In this document: positions 45,570 through 54,643 of the stretch, in pieces
Layout: every line of letters begins with the position of its first letter
How positions within the stretch are numbered: the first letter of the stretch is position 1
From: Uruburuella testudinis
GTDB lineage: Bacteria > Pseudomonadota > Gammaproteobacteria > Burkholderiales > Neisseriaceae
Reading direction: 5' to 3'
Length of the DNA stretch: 64,000 bases
NCBI RefSeq assembly: GCF_022870865.1
Contig: NZ_CP091508.1
Coordinates: 1,860,001-1,924,000, forward strand
The notes under the pieces: model-generated
What the model was told of the DNA's origin: nothing
The model's input: only the letters and a program-made list of their open reading frames with translations
Database searches by the model: none
Program-made: the position numbers and the translations under genes

Positions 45570-46073
45570 ATGTCAAACACTCAAAACAAAATCCGAACAG
45601 CATTAATAGCCTTCAGCTTATTGTGTGCATGGCCAGCTCAGGCAGAAATTTATATCATCAATACCCAAACACTCGACCCTGAGCAATTGGGCCCCGGCAG
45701 CGGCCACTCATTAAGCAACATCGAAGCCAACCGCAGAATTTTACTGGATTACTACCATTACACCGATCAGCAGCAAGCCGTATTAAACCGCCGTCAGGCA
45801 ACACAGGATTTGGCCTATAAAATAGAGCATCTGAAGCAAACCGGTGCCGACAAACAAACGCTGGCCGACATCAACAGCCAGCTCAAACAGCTTCAAAATG
45901 CCGCCCATACTGCCCTGCCCGAATTGTCGAAATTCGCCCTGCCGGAATTTAAGCAACTGCATCAAATCGAGCAGGAAAACGCTGCCCAATTGGAAAACCT
46001 ACAACAACAGTCAGCAAAAATTCCCACCACGCCAAATATTACAGACCCGCCGGCCCGACTGCCTGTGGAATGA
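45570..46073 (+). CDS. Periplasmic coiled-coil protein of the curli-like cluster
   Basis: A 167-residue exported protein with a signal peptide 1-23 (WPAQA). The mature start EIYIINTQTLDPEQLGPGSG is followed by a Gln/Leu-rich helical region (about 60-150) with heptad character (LAYKIEHLKQTG, INSQLKQLQNAAH, NAAQLENLQQQ). AGGAG lies seven bases before ATG, and the gene begins 11 bases after the CsgG-like stop. Not recognisable as CsgE, CsgF or HfaD. A periplasmic chaperone or channel partner is a guess from position. Confidence 0.7.
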   Translation: MSNTQNKIRTALIAFSLLCAWPAQAEIYIINTQTLDPEQLGPGSGHSLSNIEANRRILLDYYHYTDQQQAVLNRRQATQDLAYKIEHLKQTGADKQTLADINSQLKQLQNAAHTALPELSKFALPEFKQLHQIEQENAAQLENLQQQSAKIPTTPNITDPPARLPVE

Positions 46074-46165
46074 TTCGGTTTGTGCAGCTTCAGGCTGTGC
46101 GGATTTCGCCGCAAGTGATATCAATTCATGCCCAAGCACAAATTCGATGATGGAGGGTGTAATAA

Positions 46166-46227
46166 AAATGCGCGATTACGAAAGCTTGCCAGTTCACAAA
46201 TCCAGGGCGAACGATAATCGCGCATTT
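46166..46227. repeat. Stem-loop with 13-bp perfect arms
   Basis: AAATGCGCGATTA and TAATCGCGCATTT, 36-base loop, downstream of the curli-like cluster. Not a T-run terminator. It encloses the first half of a possible 40-codon frame (46168-46290, MRDYESLPVHK...). Confidence 0.5.
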
Positions 46228-46318
46228 CAAGTGGATAAACCGCTTAATCAGAACGTTGCATTTGATTCCGTTAATGCTCAAAATGATTGATTTTAAAGAA
46301 GAAGGCAAAGCACATATC

Positions 46319-46419
46319 TTTAGTAGGCTAACAAAGCGATAGGCCAAAGGCTGTACAGTTGCTACGGGTATGCTTGCCTACTCGCTGCCTTGTCAGCTTA
46401 CTTTTATAAATGGGTATCC
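46319..46419. repeat. Degenerate family A element
   Basis: The right half (GCTGCCTTGTCAGCTTACTT to TTATAAATGGGTAT) is clear; the left half is scrambled (TAGTAGGCTAACAAAGCGAT). The remainder of 46074-46502 shows no confident gene. Confidence 0.5.
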
Positions 46420-46502
46420 GTTATTTTGTTGGCTCGGCATCCAGCTGCTTTTCAGGCGGCCTCTGTTATAATGGCTGATTATTTATCAGGCCGTCTGAAA
46501 CC

Positions 46503-47444
46503 ATGCCCCACCCCAAAGCCCTTGCCCTGCTCGGCCCCACGGCCAGCGGCAAAACCGGCCTTGCGCTGCAAATTGCCGCGGTGCTGCCGGCGGAAATCAT
46601 CAGCCTCGATTCGGCGCTGGTCTACCGCGATATGAACATCGGCACTGCCAAGCCGAGCATGGCGGAGCGTGCTGCCGTGCCGCATCATTTAATCGACATT
46701 ATTTCGCCGCTGCAAAGCTATAGTGCCGCCGAATTTGTGGCCGACTGCATGCGGCTGGTGAATGAAGTGCATGCGCGCGGCAGGCTGCCGTTGATTGTGG
46801 GCGGCACCATGATGTATTTTCATGCGCTCACGCAGGGGCTCAATGCGCTGCCGCAAGCCGATGCCGCCATCCGCGCAGCATTGCAGGCCGAAAAAGCGGC
46901 GCATGGGTTGGCCTACTTATATGCGCGTTTGCAAGCCGTCGACCCGGCCACGGCCGCGCGGCTGCAACCGGCCGACAGCCAGCGTATCGAACGGGCGTTG
47001 GAAGTGTTTGCGCTGACCGGCAAGCCGTTAAGTGCGCATTTTGCCGCACAGCAAACCCATACGCCGCCGCTCGATTTGCTCAGCATTGCGCTGGTTCCCG
47101 ATAACCGTGCGCTGCTGCATGCACAGATTGCCGCTCGTTTTCATGCCATGTTGCAACAGGGTTTTGTGGAAGAAGTGCGGCAGCTTCAGACGGCCTATCC
47201 CGACTTAAACGCCGATATGCCGGCTATGCGCTGCGTGGGCTACCGGCAGGCGTGGGATTATCTGGCCGGTGCTTGCGATTATAATGCCTTTGTTGAAAAA
47301 GGCATCGCCGCTACCCGCCAGCTGGCCAAACGCCAACTGACCTGGTTGCGTAAAATACCGTTGGCGCACAGTATTGATCCTTATGCTGGCGATGATTATG
47401 TTCAGACGGCCTTAACGCTTGCCCACCGGCATTTCCAAGTATAA
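46503..47444 (+). CDS. miaA: tRNA dimethylallyltransferase MiaA
   Basis: Prenylates adenosine-37 in tRNAs reading UNN codons. 313 residues. P-loop [17 protein letters not shown] (9-25), then [28 protein letters not shown] and [12 protein letters not shown], all family signatures. A DUS ends directly before the start codon (GGCCGTCTGAAACC ATG), leaving little room for a ribosome binding site. Single gene. Confidence 0.95.
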   Translation: MPHPKALALLGPTASGKTGLALQIAAVLPAEIISLDSALVYRDMNIGTAKPSMAERAAVPHHLIDIISPLQSYSAAEFVADCMRLVNEVHARGRLPLIVGGTMMYFHALTQGLNALPQADAAIRAALQAEKAAHGLAYLYARLQAVDPATAARLQPADSQRIERALEVFALTGKPLSAHFAAQQTHTPPLDLLSIALVPDNRALLHAQIAARFHAMLQQGFVEEVRQLQTAYPDLNADMPAMRCVGYRQAWDYLAGACDYNAFVEKGIAATRQLAKRQLTWLRKIPLAHSIDPYAGDDYVQTALTLAHRHFQV

Positions 47445-47469
47445 GGCCGCGCTGTTTCTGATGCCGGCC

Positions 47470-47633
47470 TAGGGTGTCCTGACCATTCGATTTATGGGTG
47501 CTTTCTGCCCCTGAAAACGCATCTGCTGCGTTAAAAAGCCTCGCAAGATACCCAATCTTGCTGCGTTTTTTGCCTTGCATCTGCATTTCCAGGAACAAAA
47601 ATCCCCTCATAAACGACACATCAGGACACCCTA
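47470..47633. repeat. Family C element (164 bp), copy 5
   Basis: Ends TAGGGTGTCCTGACCATTCG and ACACATCAGGACACCCTA, subfamily II, CTAG at both edges. It lies between miaA and the RDD gene. Confidence 0.85.
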
Positions 47634-47702
47634 GGGTTCCTAACCATTCAGCAAACTCTCAGGTGCAGCAAAATATCCTCCAACTTTTTTCCGGTTTTCA
47701 TC

Positions 47703-48236
47703 ATGCAGAATCTTCCTTCCGTTTCCTTCAAACGCCGCCTGGCTTCGCTGCTTTACGAAGCCTTGCTGGTTGGTGCCGTTACCGCTGTAGCGGCGCTGCT
47801 GGCCGGCATTGCGGCCACTGTGTTCAACACGTTGTCGCCGCTCTTGTCGAGCCTTGTTGTCAGCATTGTGTTGCTGGCGGTCTGGTGGCTTTACTTCAAA
47901 CTCAATTGGGTCGGGCAAGGCCAAACGCTGCCGATGCGGGTATGGAAAATCGGCCTGACCGACCACCGCGGTGCGCGCCCGCCGCTGCCGCAATTGCGCC
48001 TGCGTTTTATGTGGGCCTGCGTATTGATTGTGTTTGTGCCGCTGCTGGCTTATCTCGGCCTGCGCCATCTCGGCGGCATTCCGCCCAAGCCGGCATTTGG
48101 TGCGGCGCTGATTTGGTGGATACTGCCGTGGGGTTTTGCGTTTTTCAATGCCGACCGTCAATTTCTGTATGACTACCTGGCCGGCACGCGGCTGGTGGAT
48201 GTTAAACTGCGGCATGAAGCCCATCAACAAAAATGA
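47703..48236 (+). CDS. RDD-family membrane protein
   Basis: A 177-residue inner-membrane protein with four hydrophobic segments. SFKRRLASLLYEALLVGAV at the N-terminus carries the RDD pattern (Arg and acidic residue in helix 1), followed by GQGQTLPMRVWKIGLTDHRG and a C-terminal LYDYLAGTRLVDVK. RDD proteins are generally of unknown or transport-related function. The ribosome binding site is weak. Confidence 0.82.
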   Translation: MQNLPSVSFKRRLASLLYEALLVGAVTAVAALLAGIAATVFNTLSPLLSSLVVSIVLLAVWWLYFKLNWVGQGQTLPMRVWKIGLTDHRGARPPLPQLRLRFMWACVLIVFVPLLAYLGLRHLGGIPPKPAFGAALIWWILPWGFAFFNADRQFLYDYLAGTRLVDVKLRHEAHQQK

Positions 48237-48255
48237 GCGGCCCCATCGCCGCTTC

Positions 48256-48360
48256 ATACCCCTTCACAAAAGCAATCTGAGCGCATGAGGCCCGCCCTGT
48301 TCTACGGGTTGTCTTGTCTTTAGCTTGCTGCCTTGTTGGCTTACTTTTGTGAATGAGCAT
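48256..48360. repeat. Family A element
   Basis: Ends ATACCCCTTCACAAAAGCAA and TTACTTTTGTGAATGAGCAT. Confidence 0.7.
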
Positions 48361-48375
48361 GAAGCATCTGACATT

Positions 48376-48420
48376 AAGGCCGTCTGAAACACCGAAAATA
48401 CGGTGCTTTCAGACGGCCTG
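48376..48420 (-). terminator. DUS-pair terminator after ilvA
   Basis: AAGGCCGTCTGAAACACCG pair, with an inner CACCG/CGGTG stem extension, 28 bases beyond the ilvA stop. Confidence 0.7.
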
Positions 48421-48448
48421 ATGTGTTTTTGGAAGCAAAAACCAACTA

Positions 48449-49978
48449 TTAAGCTAAAAACAGCCGGTAAGCCTGATTGTGGGTTTCATCTTCATACACA
48501 TAACCGAGCTTTTCCAAAAAATCGTGAAATGCCTGCTCGTCTTGCGGCGGCACATCCACGCCGGCCAACACACGTCCGTAATCGGCGCCGTGGTTGCGGT
48601 AGTGAAACAAGGTAATGTTCCAGCCCGTTTGCATGCGGTTGAGAAAGCAGGCCAGCGCACCCGGGCGTTCGGGAAACTCAAAGCTCACCACCCGCTCGTT
48701 CTGCACTTTATGGGTGCGCCCGCCCACCATGTAACGGATATGGATTTTGGCGATTTCATCGTTGGTCAGGTCGGTATTGGGCAGGCCGGCCTCGGTAAGC
48801 TCTGCGCTGATTTTGGCCAAATCCTGCACGCCGGCGGTTTGAATGCCCACAAAAATATGCGCGGTTTGATCGTCGCCGTAGCGGTAGTTGAATTCGGTGA
48901 TATTGCGGTTGCCCAAAATATGGATAAATTTCAAAAAACTGCCCGGCTGCTCGGGAATCGACACCGCGAAAATGCCTTCGTTGCCCTCGCCCAATTCGCT
49001 GCGCTCGGAAACATGGCGCAAACGGTGGAAATTCATATTGGCGCCACTGGTCACCGCCACCAGCGTTTGCCCTTGGGCATGATTGCGCGCGATATATGAT
49101 TTCAAACCGGCCAATGCCAGCGCGCCCGCCGGCTCGGCGATGCTGCGGGTATCGTCGAAAATATCTTTAATGGCACCGCAAATGGCATCGGTGTCGACTG
49201 TGATGATGTCGTCGAGCAAATCACGGCAGATGCGGAAAGTTTCCTCGCCCACCAGCTTGACCGCGGTGCCGTCTGAAAACAGCCCCACATCTTTCAGCTC
49301 CACCCGTTCGCCTTTGGCAATCGAGAGTTTCATGTCGCAAGAATCATTGGTTTGCACACCGATAAGCTTGATTTCCGGGCGCACCTGTTTGATAAAGGCC
49401 GCCATACCCGCCGCCAGCCCGCCGCCGCCGATGGGCATAAAAACCGCATCGATGCGCCCCGGGTTTTGGCGCAAAATCTCCATGGCAATCGTGCCCTGCC
49501 CGGCAATCACATCGGGGTCGTCAAACGGCGCGATATAAGTGAGCCCGCTCTCTGCCACCATTTTCATGGCATGATCATAGGCATCGTTATACGACACCCC
49601 TTTGAGCACCACCTTGCCGCCACGGTTGCGCACCGCATCAATTTTGATTTGCGGCGTGGTGGCCGGCATCACAATGGTGGCTTCGCAGCCCAAATGCTGT
49701 GCAGAAAGCGCCACGCCTTGCGCATGGTTGCCCGCGCTGGCAGTAATCACGCCTTTTGCCAGCGCCTCTGCGGGCAGCTTGGCCATTTTATTGTAAGCCC
49801 CGCGTATTTTGAACGAAAACACAGGTTGCAAATCTTCGCGTTTGAGCAATACATTATTGCCCGAGCGGCGCGACAAAATACGTGCCGGCTCGAGCGGCGT
49901 TTCCACGGCCACATCATATACCGAAGCGGTGAGGATGCGGATCAGATAATCAGAATAAGAAAGCGTGTTGGCATTCAT
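48449..49978 (-). CDS. ilvA: Threonine ammonia-lyase, biosynthetic (IlvA)
   Basis: PLP enzyme converting threonine to 2-oxobutanoate, the first step to isoleucine. 509 residues, full length. The PLP lysine is in FSFKIRGAYNKM; ASAGNHAQGVALSAQ and IGGGGLAAGMAAF bind cofactor. The C-terminus has two ACT-like regulatory domains (from about 325, FAVSIPEQPGSFLKFIHILG, and 420, SFEFPERPGALACFL), consistent with isoleucine feedback. Start from alignment (MNANTLSYSDYLIRIL). A DUS lies inside the coding region near 49270. Confidence 0.95.
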   Translation of the reverse strand: MNANTLSYSDYLIRILTASVYDVAVETPLEPARILSRRSGNNVLLKREDLQPVFSFKIRGAYNKMAKLPAEALAKGVITASAGNHAQGVALSAQHLGCEATIVMPATTPQIKIDAVRNRGGKVVLKGVSYNDAYDHAMKMVAESGLTYIAPFDDPDVIAGQGTIAMEILRQNPGRIDAVFMPIGGGGLAAGMAAFIKQVRPEIKLIGVQTNDSCDMKLSIAKGERVELKDVGLFSDGTAVKLVGEETFRICRDLLDDIITVDTDAICGAIKDIFDDTRSIAEPAGALALAGLKSYIARNHAQGQTLVAVTSGANMNFHRLRHVSERSELGEGNEGIFAVSIPEQPGSFLKFIHILGNRNITEFNYRYGDDQTAHIFVGIQTAGVQDLAKISAELTEAGLPNTDLTNDEIAKIHIRYMVGGRTHKVQNERVVSFEFPERPGALACFLNRMQTGWNITLFHYRNHGADYGRVLAGVDVPPQDEQAFHDFLEKLGYVYEDETHNQAYRLFLA

Positions 49979-50288
49979 GGGCGTTATAGCAATTGATAAA
50001 GGCCGGCAAGCGGCGCGGCCAAAGGTAAAACCATACCTTGCAGACCGCCCGAACGCAAGAAAAATGTTAGCAACCGTAACGATTATAGGTATAATATGCA
50101 CCTGAGCGCCTGCACATAAATAGCGCTGCCAGGCCGGAAAACCGCCGAATATTGCCCAAAGCGCCCCGGCTCATACCGGCCTGATGCTGCACTTTCGGGA
50201 AAACACGTGCAAATACCACCTTTTATCGTCGGGCCGTCTGAAACGGGCGGCCTGTATCTTTATTCAGAACATTGAGAAGTTTGACCCC

Positions 50289-51518
50289 ATGAAAAAACAC
50301 CTGATCGGCCTCAGCCTGGCCGCCATGATGCTCGGATACGCCGTTGCCGCTCCCGAAAGCACCGCTTCAGCACCGCAAACCGCCGCTTCGGCCGCCCAAA
50401 CAAACACAGCTGCAGCCGCCCCCCAACCCGCCGTTACCGCCCCTCTGCCCGAAATTGCCGCCACCGCCTATATGGTCAAAGACTTGCAAAGCGGCCAAGT
50501 GTTGGCACAAAAAGACTTAAACGTGCAAGTAGAGCCGGCCTCGCTGACCAAGCTGATGACCGCCTATCTCACCTTCAAAGCGCTCGACAACGGCACCCTC
50601 AAGCCCGACCAAATGCTCAGCGTATCCGAACAAGGCTGGAAAGCCGAAGGCTCGCGCATGTTTCTCGAACCGCGCACCCCTGCCAGCGTGAGCGACTTGA
50701 TTAAAGGCCTGATTGTGCAGTCCGGCAACGATGCCGCCATCACTCTGGCCGAAGCCATCGGCGGCAGCGAAGCAGGCTTTGCCACCATGATGAACGCCGA
50801 AGCCAAGCGCCTGGGCATGAACCAAACCTTCTTCGCCAACAGCACCGGCCTGCCCGCCGAAGGCCACCTGACCAGCGTTAACGACTTGGCCACACTGGCC
50901 GGCGCCATTATTCAGGATTTCCCCAAGTATTACCCGATTTACTCAATGAAATCATTTAAATACAACAACATCGAGCAACCCAACCGCAACCTGCTGCTCT
51001 ACCGCGATGCCAGCGTAGACGGCCTGAAAACCGGCCACACCAGCAGCGCCGGCTACAATCTCGTCGCCTCCAGCAAACGCAACGGCCGCCGCGTGGTATC
51101 GGTAGTGGTGGGCACCGCCAGCCCCGAAGCGCGCGCCGCCGAAAGCAGCAAACTCCTAAACTGGGCGCTGCAATCTTTCGACACCCCCAAACTTTACGAT
51201 GCCAACCAAACCATTTCGCAAGTAAAAGTGTATAAAGGCGCCGCCAACGCCGTCAACGTGGGCTTTATCGAACCGGCCTTCATCAGCATTCCGCGCGGCG
51301 AAGGCAAAAACATCAAACCGATTCTCGAAACCGTGCAGCCCGTATTGGCGCCGATTCAAAAAGGCCAGGTATTGGGCAAACTGAAAATCGTCAGCAACGG
51401 CCAAACCCTGGCCGAAAAAGAAGTGGTGGCGCTCAACGCCGTTGAAGAAGCCGGCTGGTTCGGCCGCACTTACGACAGCATTGTGCTGTGGTTTAAAAAC
51501 CTTTTCTCCGACGAATAA
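50289..51518 (+). CDS. dacC: D-alanyl-D-alanine carboxypeptidase (PBP5/6 type)
   Basis: Low-molecular-weight penicillin-binding protein that trims pentapeptides in the murein. 409 residues: signal peptide 1-20, an Ala/Thr/Pro-rich linker (21-52), then the peptidase domain with SxxK at Ser85-Lys88 (SLTK), SGN at 145-147 and KTG at 247-249. The PBP5 C-terminal domain (about 300-385) and a final amphipathic membrane anchor, YDSIVLWFKNLFSDE, follow. A true rho-independent terminator comes after. dacC versus dacA naming is arbitrary. Confidence 0.92.
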   Translation: MKKHLIGLSLAAMMLGYAVAAPESTASAPQTAASAAQTNTAAAAPQPAVTAPLPEIAATAYMVKDLQSGQVLAQKDLNVQVEPASLTKLMTAYLTFKALDNGTLKPDQMLSVSEQGWKAEGSRMFLEPRTPASVSDLIKGLIVQSGNDAAITLAEAIGGSEAGFATMMNAEAKRLGMNQTFFANSTGLPAEGHLTSVNDLATLAGAIIQDFPKYYPIYSMKSFKYNNIEQPNRNLLLYRDASVDGLKTGHTSSAGYNLVASSKRNGRRVVSVVVGTASPEARAAESSKLLNWALQSFDTPKLYDANQTISQVKVYKGAANAVNVGFIEPAFISIPRGEGKNIKPILETVQPVLAPIQKGQVLGKLKIVSNGQTLAEKEVVALNAVEEAGWFGRTYDSIVLWFKNLFSDE

Positions 51519-51536
51519 ACCTGCCCCGCTCCAAAC

Positions 51537-51566
51537 AAAAACCGCTTTCCCAAAAGCGGTTTTTTA
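51537..51566 (+). terminator. Rho-independent terminator after dacC
   Basis: ACCGCTTTC and AAAGCGGT arms followed by six T residues; a DUS lies just beyond. Confidence 0.9.
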
Positions 51567-51601
51567 GTTTTCAGACGGCCTGGGCGCCATTCAAAAAAGT
51601 T

Positions 51602-51732
51602 ATACCCATTCATCAAAGCAAGCCAGCAAACCGAAAGCCGAAAGCAGTACACACTGATCTGGTTGGCTTGGCGTGTCTGCGTTTTAGCGAAACCGACCCG
51701 CTTCAAACACAGATGAGCCGATGAATGGGTAT
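51602..51732. repeat. Family A-like element, long variant
   Basis: Ends ATACCCATTCATCAAAGCAA and GAGCCGATGAATGGGTAT, but the interior (ACCGAAAGCCGAAAGCAGTA) is unlike other copies. Confidence 0.6.
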
Positions 51733-51843
51733 GAAAAAAAGCGCCAATCGTCAAGCGTTAGCGGTTTTGAATCAACTTCAGGCCGTCTGAAAAACGTTTT
51801 CAGACGGCCTGATAATACAACAGATTGCAGATCCATTATTTTT

Positions 51844-51901
51844 ATACCCATCATTCACAAAAGTAAGCCAGCGCCATTAGGTTATTTTTGTGAATGGATA
51901 T
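51844..51901. repeat. Family A element, minimal 58-bp copy
   Basis: ATACCCATCATTCACAAAAG joins TTATTTTTGTGAATGGATAT with almost no core. Its edge touches the pcnB stop codon. Confidence 0.65.
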
Positions 51902-53283
51902 TATTCGGCAACAGCAGACGGCGGCTTGCGTTTGCGCGGGCGGCGCTTGCGTTTGCGTTTCGGCTTGTCCTCTTTCACCTCTTCATCCGGGCTGTCTGCA
52001 TAATGGGCGCCCGAGCCGCCGCTGCTGCTCATGCTCATTTCATGACGTTTATCGTCATTGGCATGTTGAAACACCGTCCACCATTGCGCCAACGCCTCAT
52101 CCACTTCGCCAAGCTGGGCGCGCAATACCAGAAAATCATAAGCGGCACGAAAGCGCGGCTGCACCAGCAAACGGTGCGGGCGGGCGCCTTTGCGGTTGGC
52201 AAATTGCGGCTGCAACACCCAGATTTCGCGCATGGTTGCGGCAAACCGTTGCGGCACGCCCCAACCTTTTTCAATCTCATCTCGCAAATCGGCAATGGCG
52301 CTGTTCATGGCCGCCGCCGATTTCTGCCCGGCGGCTGAATTCCGCAGCCAATGCGCGTTCAGCTGCGGCCACAAAATCGCCGCCAACACAAACCCCACCG
52401 ACACCGATTTGTCGGCACGCAAGCGCTCGTCGGTGTTTTTCAGCGCCAGCGACACCATATCCGCGCCCTGATTGCCGGTGTTTTGCAAGGCATCAAACAG
52501 CGGATGGATGCCGCACTCAATGCCAAGTTTGTTTAATTGCTGCAAACATTCGCGCGAATGCCCCGAAAACAGCAGCTTCATAATTTCGTCAAACAAACGC
52601 GCCACCGGCTCCTGTTTCAGACGGCCTGCATAATGCGGAATCGGCTCGGCTGTTGCCGCATCTACTTCAAAGCCCAGCTTGCCCGAAAGGCGCACCGCCC
52701 GCAACACCCGCACCGGGTCTTCCTGATAGCGCTCGGCCGGATTGCCGATCATCACCAGTTTGCGCGCGCGGATGGCCGCCACCCCTTGATGAAAGTCGAT
52801 AATCTGCTGGCGCATCGGGTCGTAATACAAAGCATTGCAGGTAAAATCGCGGCGCATCGCATCTTCTTCCATGCTGCCGTAAGTGTTGTCTTTCATGATG
52901 CGGCCCTGCTCGTTTTGCTGCACTTTGCCGCCGCCGCGGAATGTCGTCACCTCGATGGTTTCCGGGCCGATCATCACATGCACAATCTGAAAACGCCGCC
53001 CGATGATGCGGCTGCGGCGAAACACCTTGCGCACCTCTTCCGGCGTGGCATTGGTGGCCACATCAAAATCTTTCGGCTCGATGCCCAACAACAAATCGCG
53101 CACCGCACCGCCCACCACATAAGCCTCAAAGCCTTCATGGTGCAAACGGCGCACCACTTTTTCGGCGGCAAAGCTGAGCATATCGGCACGGATGCCGTGT
53201 TCGCCAAAAGGCACGGTTTGTTTGTGTGCACGCGTTTTCGCGGCCCTGCCCGGCAAAACCTTGTGCAGAATTTTTTTAAACAT
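51901..53283 (-). CDS. pcnB: Poly(A) polymerase PcnB
   Basis: Adds 3' poly(A) tails to RNA, promoting decay. 460 residues. The nucleotidyltransferase head has AYVVGGAVRDLLLGIEPKDF with the DFDVATNA acidic pair and RRDFTCNALYYD; the RNA-binding region has YQEDPVRVLRAVRLSGKLGF. The tail is a very basic KPKRKRKRRPRKRKPP, typical of proteobacterial PcnB. The stop codon lies at the edge of a family A remnant. DUS copies are found upstream, at about 53370 and 53440. Confidence 0.94.
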   Translation of the reverse strand: MFKKILHKVLPGRAAKTRAHKQTVPFGEHGIRADMLSFAAEKVVRRLHHEGFEAYVVGGAVRDLLLGIEPKDFDVATNATPEEVRKVFRRSRIIGRRFQIVHVMIGPETIEVTTFRGGGKVQQNEQGRIMKDNTYGSMEEDAMRRDFTCNALYYDPMRQQIIDFHQGVAAIRARKLVMIGNPAERYQEDPVRVLRAVRLSGKLGFEVDAATAEPIPHYAGRLKQEPVARLFDEIMKLLFSGHSRECLQQLNKLGIECGIHPLFDALQNTGNQGADMVSLALKNTDERLRADKSVSVGFVLAAILWPQLNAHWLRNSAAGQKSAAAMNSAIADLRDEIEKGWGVPQRFAATMREIWVLQPQFANRKGARPHRLLVQPRFRAAYDFLVLRAQLGEVDEALAQWWTVFQHANDDKRHEMSMSSSGGSGAHYADSPDEEVKEDKPKRKRKRRPRKRKPPSAVAE

Positions 53284-53528
53284 ATCGGGTTCACAATCAT
53301 TCAGTAACAGCGCCTCAGAATCTTACCGGCACGGCCAAAATACCGGCACAACTTGATTCACCAACGCTTAAGGCCGCCTGAAACACAGCGGTTTCCTGAA
53401 ACCTTTGCACGATCATCTGCAAAAAATGCCCGTGCAAAAGTTTCAGACGGCCTCACAATCCATTAACAATCTGCCGGCATTATACCTGAGCCGCCGCCGG
53501 CATAAACCGGTTTCCGTTATTTTTCCCG

Positions 53529-53614
53529 TCTAGAGTGTCCTGACCATTCAGAATGATTCAGATTTTTTTGTGATAAAAACACAGATACAAGACAAAAAGC
53601 GCAACAAGATTGTA
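53529..53614. repeat. Truncated family C element
   Basis: Left half only: AGAGTGTCCTGACCATTCAG through AAAAAGCGCAACAAGATTG, subfamily I, then unrelated sequence. The rest of 53284-53749 holds a widely spaced DUS pair and a TATAAT (53720-53725) that may serve the DUF3460 gene. Confidence 0.65.
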
Positions 53615-53749
53615 TGAAAATACCCACGCCACACACCTGCCCACAGCTCAAAACCACGGCAAAAACACCACCGCCGCGCATCAACACTTTTTAGCGCTGT
53701 TTTCACAAAAATTATCGGCTATAATAAGCGCTGTTAACAGGAGAACAGC

Positions 53750-53938
53750 ATGTACAACTACCAATCCGACGTCACTCAATTTATCGACAACTACATCGAA
53801 CAAAACCCGCAAGAAGCCGAACAGCGCCTGAAAAACCGCGCCCTGCTGTGGGATGTCGAGCTCAACCCCGAAGAGCAGGCCGATTTTGAAGCAGCCGCGC
53901 TGCCCAAACCGCCCTACGCCTACCAATCTGTCAAATAA
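53750..53938 (+). CDS. DUF3460 small protein
   Basis: A 62-residue cytoplasmic protein (MYNYQSDVTQFIDNYIEQNP...) with KNRALLWDVELNPEEQADFE, as in the DUF3460 family of beta-proteobacteria. Function unknown. AGGAG lies six bases before ATG, and a TATAAT box is 25-30 bases upstream. Probably co-transcribed with the O-methyltransferase gene that starts 23 bases later. Confidence 0.78.
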   Translation: MYNYQSDVTQFIDNYIEQNPQEAEQRLKNRALLWDVELNPEEQADFEAAALPKPPYAYQSVK

Positions 53939-53961
53939 ACCGCCAAACGGCTACGGCGCAT

Positions 53962-54630
53962 ATGAGCACCCACACCCGTAACATCGATGCCGCACTCACC
54001 AGCTATCTGCGCAGCATCGGCGAACCCGAACACCCCGCCCTGGCCGCATTGCGCACCCGCACGCGCGGCCACCGGCTCGGCAAAATGGCGATTGCGCCCG
54101 AACAAGCCGCGCTGCTGGCATGGCTGGCGCGGCTGATGCAGGCCGAACGCTATCTCGAAATCGGCGTATTTACCGGCTACAGCAGCACCGCCGTGGCCTT
54201 GGCGCTGCCGCCGCACGGGCAAATCAGCGCCTGCGACATCAACGTCAGCTTTACCGATATCGCCCGCCAAAGCTGGCACGAAGCCGGTGTGGCCGATAAA
54301 ATTACCCTGCACCTCCAGCCTGCGCTACTCACACTCGACGAATTAATCGACAACGGTGCCTCAGGCAGCTACGACATGGCCTTTATCGATGCCGACAAAC
54401 CGCCCACCCCGCAATACTACGAGCGCTGCCTGCAACTGGTGCGCCGCGGCGGCCTGATTGCCATCGACAACATATTGCTCGGCGGCCGCGTGATGCAGCC
54501 GGCCGATGCCGACAGCCCGCCCAGCCTGAAAATCTTACAAAATTTCAACGCCGCCCTGCCGCAAGACCCGCGCATCATACCGATTACCCTACCCGTTGGC
54601 GACGGCCTTACCCTATTGCTGAAAAAATAA
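53962..54630 (+). CDS. SAM-dependent O-methyltransferase (caffeoyl-CoA OMT type)
   Basis: A 222-residue enzyme of the class I O-methyltransferase family. SAM-binding motif RYLEIGVFTGYSSTAVALAL (about 64-83), YDMAFIDADKPPTPQYYERC with metal-binding acidic residues, and GGLIAIDNILLGGRV. In bacteria the substrate is usually unknown. Probably in one unit with DUF3460 and the lipoprotein gene downstream (13-base gap). Confidence 0.88.
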   Translation: MSTHTRNIDAALTSYLRSIGEPEHPALAALRTRTRGHRLGKMAIAPEQAALLAWLARLMQAERYLEIGVFTGYSSTAVALALPPHGQISACDINVSFTDIARQSWHEAGVADKITLHLQPALLTLDELIDNGASGSYDMAFIDADKPPTPQYYERCLQLVRRGGLIAIDNILLGGRVMQPADADSPPSLKILQNFNAALPQDPRIIPITLPVGDGLTLLLKK

Positions 54631-54643
54631 TGCAGGAACCCAC

